Positions 7,642-14,966 of a stretch of 16,771 bases of DNA are shown here, one piece after another. Position 1 is the first letter of the stretch. Every line of letters begins with the position of its first letter. Source of the stretch: Bacillota bacterium (GTDB taxonomy: Bacteria > Bacillota > Clostridia > Lachnospirales > Lachnospiraceae); NCBI GenBank assembly GCA_023423045.1, contig JAFAGA010000067.1, positions 1-16,771 on the forward strand, in the 5' to 3' direction. The position numbers and the translations under genes were made by a program. The notes under the pieces are model-generated. The model saw only the letters and a program-made list of their open reading frames with translations, made no database searches and was not told where the DNA came from.

Positions 7642-7670
7642 ATTATAATATATTGTAGCCATAAAATCAA
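7642..7670 (-). promoter_or_regulatory. Sigma-A promoter of sugar-uptake operon
   Basis: The minus strand has TTGATT (7665-7670) as the -35 and TATAAT (7642-7647) as the -10, with exactly 17 bp between them. The predicted transcript start is near 7635. The consensus -10 and ideal spacing suggest a strong promoter that needs repression rather than an activator. Confidence 0.8.
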
Positions 7671-7752
7671 CCTTTATTTTTATGATTTTTATACACTTTG
7701 ACTATTCTATATATTTTTTATCTCTTTATTCGTGTTTTTATTCCATTTAATT

Positions 7753-7771
7753 TAAACATATTTATTGTTTT
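7753..7771. promoter_or_regulatory. Operator-like site C (upstream copy)
   Basis: The plus strand reads TAAACATATTTATTGTTTT, matching site A at 16 of 19 positions in the same orientation. It lies about 118-136 bp upstream of the predicted transcript start, outside the mRNA, which argues for DNA-level function. Its centre is 140 bp from site B, compatible with looping. Confidence 0.5.
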
Positions 7772-7838
7772 TATTCGGAATTATCAATTCATTCCCTTTT
7801 CATAGTATATCCTGTCTCTCAAATAATATTTTAATAGC

Positions 7839-7875
7839 AAAAAAAATCTGACCGGGCAAACCATACCCGGTCAGA
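7839..7875 (-). terminator. Intrinsic terminator of the regulator gene
   Basis: TCTGACCGGG (7847-7856) pairs perfectly with CCCGGTCAGA (7866-7875) around a 9-nt loop. On the minus strand the stem is followed by eight T residues (7839-7846). It starts 13 nt after the regulator's stop codon and isolates that gene from the transporter operon. Confidence 0.93.
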
Positions 7876-7888
7876 AAATGTATTTTTA

Positions 7889-8812
7889 TTAATAATACTC
7901 CATGCTAAGTATAATATTTTGAGGGTGGTCTCCAAATTTCTCCCCGAAGATATTAAATCCCCCAATATATTTTGCATCCTTTTTGTTTCCAATCCGAATT
8001 ACAATGGGCGTACCACTTTTTATCTCCAGCGTCTCAATTGTTGTATCCCCCAACCTACTTTCATTGACATAACAGCCATCCTTTCTGACCTCCCAGGTTG
8101 TTAACAGACCATATTGAGTACTTCCGGAAGACCAGGAGGAAGGAGTAATCCTTCCCCGCCTGGCTCCAAAGTCTCCGGGAGAGCGCCAGGTTCCGCAGTC
8201 CACATTATTAATCCATACTGTAAGATCCGATTTCCAGTTCTCACGATAATTCGGCGCTTCAGAACATATCTCAAGAGATAGCCCCAGTCGTCTTAGCTCC
8301 GTCTGCTTCGGAAGCTGATTCGGGAATTTATACTCCACATAACCGGCAGAACTCCATATAAGCTGAGCCTTCATCCGTTCCGGCAGATAGAAGCACTGGG
8401 TCGTATCCTCATTGCCTATAATTCCATCCTCATCTGCAATTCCACAGGTCGAATACATCTCGCAGTCAGTATAGGCCCCGACGGGCATATTGACGCTGGT
8501 CACTCTGTTTACATTTTTTGATACGCTGTCCAGACTGATGGTAACCAGATCGTTCTTCTTGCTGCACAGGCGTACCGCTCCCCTGGTTCCCGGCTGAACC
8601 TCCGCATTGATCAGCCCTGCCTTTTCGAGTATTTTAACATGCAGGGCCGCACTGGAAGCAGCAATGCCCAGCTTCTCCGATATTTCACCGATATTCAGGC
8701 TTTCCTCATACAATAGCTTCAATATGTCCAACCTCACCGGTGTGGACAACGCTTTCCCAACATTGCAGACCTCATCCATATCATCCAAATCCAATGTTAA
8801 TAACTTAGCCAT
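7889..8812 (-). CDS. ArsR-type regulator with large C-terminal domain
   Basis: A 307-residue protein. Residues about 15-85 form a winged helix of the ArsR type: VRLDILKLLYEESLNIGEIS, then a recognition helix near AASSAALHVKILEKAGLI and a wing near 74-84. Classical ArsR proteins end near 100-120 residues. Here about 190 more follow, rich in beta-strand-like segments, Trp and Gly (INNVDCGTWRSPGDFGARRG, GGFNIFGEKFG). From memory, this C-terminal type recurs in Paenibacillus and clostridial regulators beside carbohydrate genes, but I know of no characterised ligand. It lacks the Cys-x-Val-Cys metal site of ArsR sensors in the usual helix. It is probably the local regulator of the sugar operon, binding an oligosaccharide or sugar product. 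GGAG lies 10 nt before the ATG; the gene has its own promoter and terminator. Confidence 0.85.
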   Translation of the reverse strand: MAKLLTLDLDDMDEVCNVGKALSTPVRLDILKLLYEESLNIGEISEKLGIAASSAALHVKILEKAGLINAEVQPGTRGAVRLCSKKNDLVTISLDSVSKNVNRVTSVNMPVGAYTDCEMYSTCGIADEDGIIGNEDTTQCFYLPERMKAQLIWSSAGYVEYKFPNQLPKQTELRRLGLSLEICSEAPNYRENWKSDLTVWINNVDCGTWRSPGDFGARRGRITPSSWSSGSTQYGLLTTWEVRKDGCYVNESRLGDTTIETLEIKSGTPIVIRIGNKKDAKYIGGFNIFGEKFGDHPQNIILSMEYY

Positions 8813-8839
8813 AGCTTATCTTCTCCGTCCTGATTCAAT

Positions 8840-8856
8840 TGATCGGAACCCGATCA
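8840..8856. promoter_or_regulatory. 17-bp palindrome before regulator gene
   Basis: TGATCGGAACCCGATCA is a perfect 7-bp inverted repeat around AAC. It lies 28 bp upstream of the regulator's start codon and about 20-40 bp after its predicted transcript start. It is a candidate operator for autoregulation or for another regulator. It does not resemble sites A-C. Confidence 0.45.
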
Positions 8857-8884
8857 TACGCATTATTGCTTAATCTAAATCAGT

Positions 8885-8913
8885 ATTCTACCACAAATAG
8901 GAGAAATCAACAA
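8885..8913 (-). promoter_or_regulatory. Promoter of the ArsR-type regulator
   Basis: The minus strand has TTGTTG (8908-8913) and TAGAAT (8885-8890) separated by 17 bp. The predicted start is near 8878, giving a leader of about 65 nt. Confidence 0.6.
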
Positions 8914-8934
8914 TAATAAGAACAGAATCTTTTC

Positions 8935-8990
8935 TATAAAAGCCCAAAGGGTACAACAGTTCACCCCGGCGCGGCCTGATGACTGTTACC
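8935..8990 (-). terminator. Possible terminator of XRE/membrane-protein pair
   Basis: AACAGT (8955-8960) pairs with ACTGTT (8982-8987), extended by GGT (8950-8952) with ACC (8988-8990) around a 2-nt bulge; the loop is G/C rich. On the minus strand a moderately T-rich tail (CTTTGGGCTTTT) follows. It starts 27 nt after the stop codon at 9017. The stem is imperfect, so confidence is modest. Confidence 0.38.
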
Positions 8991-9016
8991 AAGTGTTTTT
9001 CATCGGAATATATTCT

Positions 9017-9496
9017 TTACATTTTTTTATTGTAGATATGATAGGATATCAGGTACGTCAGTGCAAATATACTAACCACTGCCAGCAGCACCTGAACCAG
9101 CACCGGATAGAATAATCCCCCGATTAGGGAGATCAGATACATAACACCGAGCATAACCTCTGCTGCCGTGCGAAATGCCTGATCGCTGATCTCTTTGATC
9201 CTTTCATCCGAATTATTGATCCTGCTTTCCTTCAGCTTCTCTTCGTTTGCCAGAAGCACCCGGTTCTTAACCCAGAGAATGACTGATACAAGAACCAGAC
9301 CGGTCCCCATTCCCGTATAGACCCCCAGCATCTCCTCCCTTACATCCAGCCTCCAATAAAATTCCGCTAATAACCCCAGCGTCAAAGTCACCGCTCCAAT
9401 TGCACCCAGCCCCAGAAACCGGTTCATACGAACCTTAACCACCTTTTTATATTCCTCATTTGTTCTTGCTGTTGTTCCGCATAACAGACCTCTCAT
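9017..9496 (-). CDS. Four-helix membrane protein paired with XRE regulator
   Basis: A 159-residue protein with a basic N-terminus and four likely membrane helices: about 27-46, 58-77, 108-126 and 130-152. A cytoplasmic loop between helices 2 and 3 carries NNSDERIKEISDQAF. This DERxxEI pattern between helix pairs recalls small uncharacterised families such as DUF2178, but I cannot fix the family. Its ATG overlaps the TGA of the XRE gene (ATGA at 9493-9496), so the two are translationally coupled. Small XRE regulators are often paired with such membrane proteins in Firmicutes. The function is unknown. It might sense the envelope or control the regulator, but the sequence does not show this. An internal start at residue 24 (MNRFLG) is possible. 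Confidence 0.72.
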   Translation of the reverse strand: MRGLLCGTTARTNEEYKKVVKVRMNRFLGLGAIGAVTLTLGLLAEFYWRLDVREEMLGVYTGMGTGLVLVSVILWVKNRVLLANEEKLKESRINNSDERIKEISDQAFRTAAEVMLGVMYLISLIGGLFYPVLVQVLLAVVSIFALTYLISYHIYNKKM

Positions 9497-9702
9497 AAAT
9501 TCTCATCCTCCTGATCAAATATAAATATTTCTTCAATTGATACTCCAAAAAACTGCGCAATCTTATGCGCTAATACCAGCGAAGCATTATATCTTCCGCT
9601 CTCCAAAGAAATAATGGTCTGGCGCGTTACATTCACGGCGTCCGCCAGCTCATTCTGCGTGACCTTCTTCGCCTTTCGCAGCTCCTGTATTCTGGTCTGC
9701 AT
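9493..9702 (-). CDS. Small XRE-family transcriptional regulator
   Basis: A 69-residue protein made up almost entirely of a Cro/C1-type helix-turn-helix: RIQELRKAKKVTQNELADAV, then NVTRQTIISLESGRYNASLV and a last helix ending in FGVSIEEIF. It resembles the YozG-like stand-alone regulators of Firmicutes, with an acidic tail (DQEDENL). It should bind DNA as a dimer. The start is firm: AGGAGG lies 7 nt before the ATG. Two near-identical sites in the promoter suggest it controls its own two-gene operon with the membrane protein. Confidence 0.9.
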   Translation of the reverse strand: MQTRIQELRKAKKVTQNELADAVNVTRQTIISLESGRYNASLVLAHKIAQFFGVSIEEIFIFDQEDENL

Positions 9703-9724
9703 CCTACCGCCTCCTAATTCAATT

Positions 9725-9763
9725 GTATAGTTCGCTTTACCTTTTTAGTATAGTTTGCTTTAC
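9725..9763 (-). promoter_or_regulatory. Tandem operator over the XRE promoter
   Basis: On the minus strand GTAAAGCAAACTATAC (9748-9763) and GTAAAGCGAACTATAC (9725-9740) are direct repeats differing at one base, with a 23-bp period. Each also has dyad symmetry: AGTAAAG, four bases, CTATACT in the first. Repeat 1 covers the -10 and half the spacer; repeat 2 starts at the predicted transcript start. Binding would block transcription. Confidence 0.7.
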
Positions 9764-9775
9764 TCCAATTGTCAA
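9747..9775 (-). promoter_or_regulatory. Promoter of the XRE/membrane-protein operon
   Basis: The minus strand has a consensus -35 TTGACA (9770-9775), a 17-bp spacer and a -10 TATACT (9747-9752). The predicted start is near 9740, about 38 bp before the XRE start codon. Confidence 0.85.
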
Positions 9776-9822
9776 GCTCATTTTACATTTATTTAATTAA
9801 AATTATTTAAATCAAGGCAAAT

Positions 9823-9871
9823 AAAAAAGGATGCCTTCTTATTATAGCTTTGAGCCAAATAAGAAGCATCC
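9823..9871 (-). terminator. Intrinsic terminator of the foldase gene
   Basis: GGATGCCTTCTTATT (9829-9843) pairs with AATAAGAAGCATCC (9858-9871) with one bulged base, loop 14 nt. On the minus strand it is followed by TTTTTT (9823-9828). It starts 33 nt after the stop of the PrsA-like gene and closes that transcription unit. Confidence 0.92.
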
Positions 9872-9904
9872 CTTTCCATTTAAACTATTATCTACAAATT
9901 TCTC

Positions 9905-11314
9905 TTAATTCTCATAGCTGACCGCATTCCAGGCCTCACTGTTAACAACCACATCATATCCGGCGCTCCACTGCGTATACAGCGTTGCGAACAGTTCGCT
10001 GCGGCGCTGGTTAATGATCCCTTCCTTCCTCTGGGTTGTGGCATCCTCGTTGTAATCGGATACACAGTAAAGGATGTGCCAGCCATAATCTGTGGTAATA
10101 ATATCGCTCACCTGGCCTGTCTTCAGCGTAAAGGCAGCCTGTTCAAAGGAGGAACTGTATTCTTTTGGTGCCTGACCCCTGCCAAAGGTGTATTCTATAG
10201 TATCTGCCTCGGAGTTGGCTTCCGCCAGGGCATAAAAGTCTTCCGCGGTTTGGGCCTGCTCAAGCAAATTCTTCACCTTCTCATAAGCCTCCGCTTTTTC
10301 CTCCGTTGATAAATCAACCTTATTGCCTTCTCCGTCATAATCCACACTGTGAATCAGGATTTGCTGTATTGTGATCTGCTTCGATTCAAGATCAGAGACC
10401 TCCGTGTTCACATTGATAGTCAGATTCTCGAAAACCTTCTCCGCAAGCAGATTATCCGCATATACCTGGCGAAGCAGCTCCTCAGTGATCAGGTACTTGT
10501 TGAGATCCTCCGTACTAAGTCCTTCAAAATGCTCCTTGGCATAGGCATTGGCATCCGCAAGCTCCTCTTCCGACAAGCCGATATCCAGCTTGGCCGCTTC
10601 CGCACGAATAATCTTCAGCTCAGTGATCTGGTTCATTACCTCATCCTTAATCATGTCGCCGAAGCTCTCACCATTCCCCATAATATCAGCAGTCCATATC
10701 TGCTTCCCATAAGCCGCTTCATAGTTTTTCTGGGCAGATTTCAAATAGACCATGGCCTCATTATAATAGATACGGGTATCGCCGACCATCGCCATCAGCT
10801 CTCCTGAATTGGTTTGTTCCTCCTCCTTCTTGGTATCTTCTCTCTCCTTGACCTCTACCAGATAGAAGGACAGCTCCTTTACGGTCTCTTGATCGACATC
10901 ATAGGAAATATACAATTCCTTATCATTGTTTAAATAGGTACAGGTCAGCGCATTCTTCTCCGAATTGATGGTTTTGGCAATCTCCGGCCCAAAGCTGTCC
11001 GCCAGCAGCACCTCTACCTCCGCTTTCTTCATGCCGATGCCTACTCCATACACCTTATATTCGCCGGCCCCTCCCAGAAGGGTAATGGCATTCACCTTTT
11101 TATCCGGCGCCATAATCTGTACCACATTCTCTTTTGCATATACGGCAGTCCCCTGCTCCTCCAGCTGGATTCCTGCCCTCTTTTCAAATGTGGAAACACT
11201 CTTGCCTATATAATTCGTCAGTTCATACCGTTCTTCTCCGACCCTGCAGGCTGACAGCAGCACTGCACATAACATAACCGTTATGACGATCATCCACTTA
11301 CGACTTGTCCTCAT
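9905..11314 (-). CDS. PrsA-like parvulin lipoprotein with extra N-domain
   Basis: A 469-residue exported lipoprotein. The signal peptide ends in the lipobox LSAC with Cys23. Residues about 24-158 form an extra domain with SmpA/BLIP-like features (VGIGMKKAEVEVLLADSFG near 91-109). A Glu/Lys-rich linker (about 156-170) follows, then a SurA-type helical region (about 173-300). The PpiC rotamase domain (about 313-420) is recognisable from ITIQQILIHSVDYD, FGRGQAPKEYSSSFEQAAF and TDYGWHILYCV. Parvulins isomerise prolyl bonds and help exported proteins fold. Typical PrsA proteins are near 300 residues. The start is ATG at 11314, with AAGGGG 8 nt upstream and the signal peptide beginning at once. It lies 66 bp after mfd and probably shares its transcript. 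Confidence 0.86.
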   Translation of the reverse strand: MRTSRKWMIVITVMLCAVLLSACRVGEERYELTNYIGKSVSTFEKRAGIQLEEQGTAVYAKENVVQIMAPDKKVNAITLLGGAGEYKVYGVGIGMKKAEVEVLLADSFGPEIAKTINSEKNALTCTYLNNDKELYISYDVDQETVKELSFYLVEVKEREDTKKEEEQTNSGELMAMVGDTRIYYNEAMVYLKSAQKNYEAAYGKQIWTADIMGNGESFGDMIKDEVMNQITELKIIRAEAAKLDIGLSEEELADANAYAKEHFEGLSTEDLNKYLITEELLRQVYADNLLAEKVFENLTINVNTEVSDLESKQITIQQILIHSVDYDGEGNKVDLSTEEKAEAYEKVKNLLEQAQTAEDFYALAEANSEADTIEYTFGRGQAPKEYSSSFEQAAFTLKTGQVSDIITTDYGWHILYCVSDYNEDATTQRKEGIINQRRSELFATLYTQWSAGYDVVVNSEAWNAVSYEN

Positions 11315-11380
11315 TGCCAATTCCCCTTTCTTCCCATACTGGTTCCGTTTTCCTTCCATCCCTTTTGTATCCCGATTGTT

Positions 11381-14300
11381 TTACTGCTCCTGCTGCAATA
11401 TCTTAAAATCCTCCAGCAGCCGGTACAAATTCTCAAAAACACTTATGTTATCCGTTTTTCCCTTGGCAGTATACGGCAGCCGGTATACAAAATACGGATT
11501 TGCCTGAGGCATTAATTTTAAATTATTCTGATATTTTAGCATAAGCTCCGGTATCTTTTCAACCGCCAGCTTCGCTTTTGGATACATGATCAGTTTAACC
11601 TCATGCTCCTTGTGAATCAGCTGCACAATATAAAGGCTGTGACAGATGGATTTTATCAGCGCAATATTCAGGAGATTGTTCACAGCAACCGGCATGTCGC
11701 CGAAGCGGTCGATCAGTTCCTCCTGCATATCCATCATCTCTTCTTCATTCTCAATTTCAGCAATCCGTTTGTAGATATCCAGCTTATGAATCTCATTCTT
11801 AATATAGGTTGCCGGAATGTAAGCATCCATATCCATGTCCACCGTAGTTTCGTAGGTTTCGGAAGGAGCCGCACCCTCACCCTTCATCGATTTGACCGCT
11901 TCATTCAGCATTTTACAATAGAGGTCATAGCCTACGGCCTCCATATGCCCGCTCTGCTCTGCACCGAGAAGATTACCCGCCCCTCGTATCTCCAGATCCC
12001 GCATGGCAATCTTAAAACCAGAGCCCAGTTCCGTGAACTCCTTAATGGCATGGAGCCTTTTTTCCGCGATCTCCTTCAGCATCTTATCCCTGCGGTACAT
12101 CAAAAAGGCATAAGCAGTCCGGTTGGAACGGCCCACACGGCCACGCAGCTGATAGAGCTGGGAAAGACCCAGACGATCCGCATCGTCTATAATCATAGTA
12201 TTAACATTGGAGATATCAAGACCCGTCTCAATAATTGTAGTTGAGACCAGTACGTCAATTTCACCCGAGATAAAATCAAACATAATCTTTTCCAGGGTCC
12301 GCTCATTCATCTGCCCATGGGCAAAAGCCACATTAGCCTCCGGCACCAGCTTCGCCACATTGCTCGCTATATCATCAATTCCATTGACCCGGTTATAGAC
12401 ATAGTACACCTGGCCTCCTCTGGCCAGCTCCCTGCTAATGGCCTCCCGGATAATCTCATCGTTATGCTCCAGCACATAGGTCTGAATTGGCAGACGGTCC
12501 ACCGGAGGCTCATCCAGAACGCTCATATCCCGGATTCCTATAAGACTCATATGAAGAGTCCTGGGAATGGGGGTCGCTGTCAGGGTCAGGACATCGATAT
12601 CTTTCTTCAGCTGCTTTATTTTCTCCTTATGGGTTACCCCAAATCGCTGCTCCTCATCCACAATCAGAAGCCCCAGATTCTTAAATTTTACATCCGAAGA
12701 TAAAACCCTGTGGGTTCCCACCACAATATCCAAGCTTCCCTTCCTCAGACGCTCTAAGGTCTTCTTCTGCTCCGCCGTGCTGCGAAAACGCGATAGCACG
12801 TCAATGCTGACCGGGAAATCCATCATCCGCTGTACCAGAGTATTATAATGCTGCTGGGCCAGAATGGTGGTGGGCACCAGAACTACAACCTGCTTTCCGT
12901 AGGAAACCGCCTTAAAGGCTGCACGTATGGCAATCTCCGTCTTACCGTAGCCGACATCGCCGCAGATCAGGCGGTCCATAATGCGTTTGCTTTCCATATC
13001 CTTCTTGGTTGCATCGATGGCTAGGAGCTGATCCTCCGTCTCATCATAGGGGAATGCCTCCTCAAACTCCTTCTGCCATACGGTATCAGAGCCAAATTCA
13101 AACCCCGTCTTCTCCTGTCTCTGAGCATACAGATCAACCAACTCCTTGGCGATTTCCTGTACCGCTCCCCGGACCTTGGCCTTCGTATTCTTCCACTCAA
13201 TGGAATTCAGCTTGTTCAGCTTCGGCTTGCGGCCCTCTGATCCGGAATATTTCTGAATCACATCAAGGCCTGTTGCAAGAATATACAACACGCCCCCGCC
13301 GCCGTATTCTATCTTAATATAATCCTTTGTAACCTTATCCACTTCGATCTTTTCAATTCCCCGGTAGATACCCAGGCCATGATTCTCATGGACAACATAA
13401 TCCCCCGGGGTCAACTCCGTGAAGCTCTGAATCTTATTGCCTTCATAGGTGGATTTCTTTTTCTTTTTCTTCTTTTCCGCACCGAAAATATCACTTTCGG
13501 AGATGACGACCAGCTTAATCAGCGGATATTCAAAACCTCTGCGGAGATTCCCGCAGGCCACCATAATCTCACCGCTTTGGAGTACCCGGTTCATATCCTC
13601 GCTATAGAAGGCGCTGAGATTGAAATCCCTCAGATCCTCGCTCAGCCTCATCGCCCTCGTGCGGGAGCCGGACAGCAGAACCACGCGGTATTTGTTCCTC
13701 TTCCACCGCTCCAGGTCCTTAACCAAAACTTCAAAATTATTATGATAGGAGGCGACGGTCTGCACCGTGAAATCATATCGATGCTTTGGTGAATAAAAAT
13801 TATTCTTAACCTCCATGGTGCTGATCAATACGGTACTCTTATTCGCCAGGATCCCCATGGCTTCTTTATAGCCATAGATCACATCCGTCTGCCCCGGAAG
13901 AATATAACCCTTCTCTATCCGTCCGATCATGCTCTCACGAAATTCCGTCTCTACCGCTTCTCCCTTTTCCGCCAGCCTTCCCGGCTCATCCAGGAAAAAG
14001 ATCGTATCTTCATTATCAAAATACCGGAAGAAGCTCATTGTCTGATCATAGAAATAGTTAATATAGCTTTCCAGCGCCACCGACCCCTGATAAGCCTCCA
14101 GATTGTCTTTAAACTCCTGAACAATCTGATGTATCCTGGCCGCTTCCTCGGTCTTGAACTGCTCCCTAAGCGCCTTATAATACTGCTTTTCTTCCGCTTC
14201 CAGTTTCTTCAGCCCTGCTGCGCGTCTGGATTCGTCCAGAATGATCTCCGCCGCCGGATAGATGACCAATTCTTCTACCTGCTCAATGGAGCGCTGACTG

Positions 14301-14920
14301 CTGACATCAAAGGTACGGATAGAATCAATCTCATCTCCCCACAGCTCGATGCGGTATGGGGCATCCTCCGTCAGCGGAAAAATATCAATAATTCCACCGC
14401 GCACCGCAAAATCTCCCGGTGATTCTACCTGGGCCTGACGTTCATAGCCAAGATGCACCAAGTCCTCACTGAACTGGTTCAGCTTAACGGTAGAGGCCGT
14501 ATTAATCCGGATAATCCGCTCCTTCACCATCTGCAAAGGCAGAAGCCGATCCATACCACCCTCCAGCGAAAGAATGATTGTTGCTTCCCTGCTCTCAATC
14601 AGCCTGCGAAGAACCTTCAGACGATCCCTCACAATGGCATTGCCGTGAATGTCCGCACTATAAAAAATGATATCCTTCGCAGGATAAAGCAATACCTCCT
14701 TATCATAAAGGCGGTAATCTTCATAGATTTCCTTCGCTTTCAAATCATTATAAGTAACGATGACACGGTAACGGAAGCCCTCCCCGAGACCATACATCAG
14801 ATGGCATTTTTGGGAATCAATACAGCCGGTAACATGTACCGGCAGAGCTTTCGTTCTTATATTTTCCCTGAGATCAATAAATTCTTTAAGTTCCATCAGG
14901 GGTGCCGTAAAGGTTTTCAA
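11381..14920 (-). CDS. mfd: Transcription-repair coupling factor Mfd
   Basis: A 1,179-residue cytoplasmic ATPase that removes stalled RNA polymerase from damaged DNA and recruits UvrA. The UvrB-like N-terminal modules cover about 1-350. The RNA-polymerase-interacting domain starts near 500 (ELTPGDYVVHENHGLGIYRG). The RecG-like translocase has Walker A GDVGYGKT (654-661), DEEQ box (755-758), TATPIPRTL (781-789) and QLRGRVGRSNRTAYAFL (924-940). The C-terminal inhibitory domain covers about 1020-1170. Length matches the family. The start codon is TTG at 14920, fixed by AGGAGG 8 nt upstream; the next ATG (residue 9) has no such site. A run of seven lysines (483-489) precedes the polymerase-binding domain, in a linker that is commonly basic in clostridial homologues. 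It lies 46 bp after pth. Confidence 0.98.
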   Translation of the reverse strand: MKTFTAPLMELKEFIDLRENIRTKALPVHVTGCIDSQKCHLMYGLGEGFRYRVIVTYNDLKAKEIYEDYRLYDKEVLLYPAKDIIFYSADIHGNAIVRDRLKVLRRLIESREATIILSLEGGMDRLLPLQMVKERIIRINTASTVKLNQFSEDLVHLGYERQAQVESPGDFAVRGGIIDIFPLTEDAPYRIELWGDEIDSIRTFDVSSQRSIEQVEELVIYPAAEIILDESRRAAGLKKLEAEEKQYYKALREQFKTEEAARIHQIVQEFKDNLEAYQGSVALESYINYFYDQTMSFFRYFDNEDTIFFLDEPGRLAEKGEAVETEFRESMIGRIEKGYILPGQTDVIYGYKEAMGILANKSTVLISTMEVKNNFYSPKHRYDFTVQTVASYHNNFEVLVKDLERWKRNKYRVVLLSGSRTRAMRLSEDLRDFNLSAFYSEDMNRVLQSGEIMVACGNLRRGFEYPLIKLVVISESDIFGAEKKKKKKKSTYEGNKIQSFTELTPGDYVVHENHGLGIYRGIEKIEVDKVTKDYIKIEYGGGGVLYILATGLDVIQKYSGSEGRKPKLNKLNSIEWKNTKAKVRGAVQEIAKELVDLYAQRQEKTGFEFGSDTVWQKEFEEAFPYDETEDQLLAIDATKKDMESKRIMDRLICGDVGYGKTEIAIRAAFKAVSYGKQVVVLVPTTILAQQHYNTLVQRMMDFPVSIDVLSRFRSTAEQKKTLERLRKGSLDIVVGTHRVLSSDVKFKNLGLLIVDEEQRFGVTHKEKIKQLKKDIDVLTLTATPIPRTLHMSLIGIRDMSVLDEPPVDRLPIQTYVLEHNDEIIREAISRELARGGQVYYVYNRVNGIDDIASNVAKLVPEANVAFAHGQMNERTLEKIMFDFISGEIDVLVSTTIIETGLDISNVNTMIIDDADRLGLSQLYQLRGRVGRSNRTAYAFLMYRRDKMLKEIAEKRLHAIKEFTELGSGFKIAMRDLEIRGAGNLLGAEQSGHMEAVGYDLYCKMLNEAVKSMKGEGAAPSETYETTVDMDMDAYIPATYIKNEIHKLDIYKRIAEIENEEEMMDMQEELIDRFGDMPVAVNNLLNIALIKSICHSLYIVQLIHKEHEVKLIMYPKAKLAVEKIPELMLKYQNNLKLMPQANPYFVYRLPYTAKGKTDNISVFENLYRLLEDFKILQQEQ

Positions 14921-14927
14921 CGATGTT

Positions 14928-14933
14928 TCCTCC
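14928..14933 (-). promoter_or_regulatory. Ribosome binding site fixing TTG start of mfd
   Basis: The minus strand reads AGGAGG, 7-8 nt before TTG at 14920. It supports a non-ATG start, which would otherwise be moved to the ATG at residue 9. Confidence 0.8.
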
Positions 14934-14966
14934 TATATCAATAACGTCGCGTATTCAATATTATAA

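Larger units (their letters stand above)
7518..7888 (-). promoter_or_regulatory. Control region of the sugar-uptake operon
   Basis: A 371-bp A/T-rich gap between the regulator and the binding-protein gene. Read along the minus strand it holds: the regulator's terminator (7839-7875), an operator-like site C (7753-7771), a sigma-A promoter (7642-7670), site B at the predicted transcript start (7613-7631), site A (7569-7587), a 15-bp palindrome (7550-7564), and the ribosome binding site. No ORF is supported in it. The leader would be about 118 nt long. Confidence 0.8.

Noticed and set aside
7518..7888. Catabolite-repression (cre) site in the sugar-operon control region
   Set aside because: I looked for a match to the usual cre consensus by eye and found none convincing; the A/T-rich dyads there have a different sequence.
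11603..12244. Plus-strand 213-codon open frame
   Set aside because: Antisense shadow of mfd, which is complete and family-typical.
13451..13471. Run of seven lysine codons in mfd as a possible slippage site
   Set aside because: The codons alternate AAA and AAG, so there is no long homopolymer, and basic linkers at this place are common in clostridial Mfd proteins.
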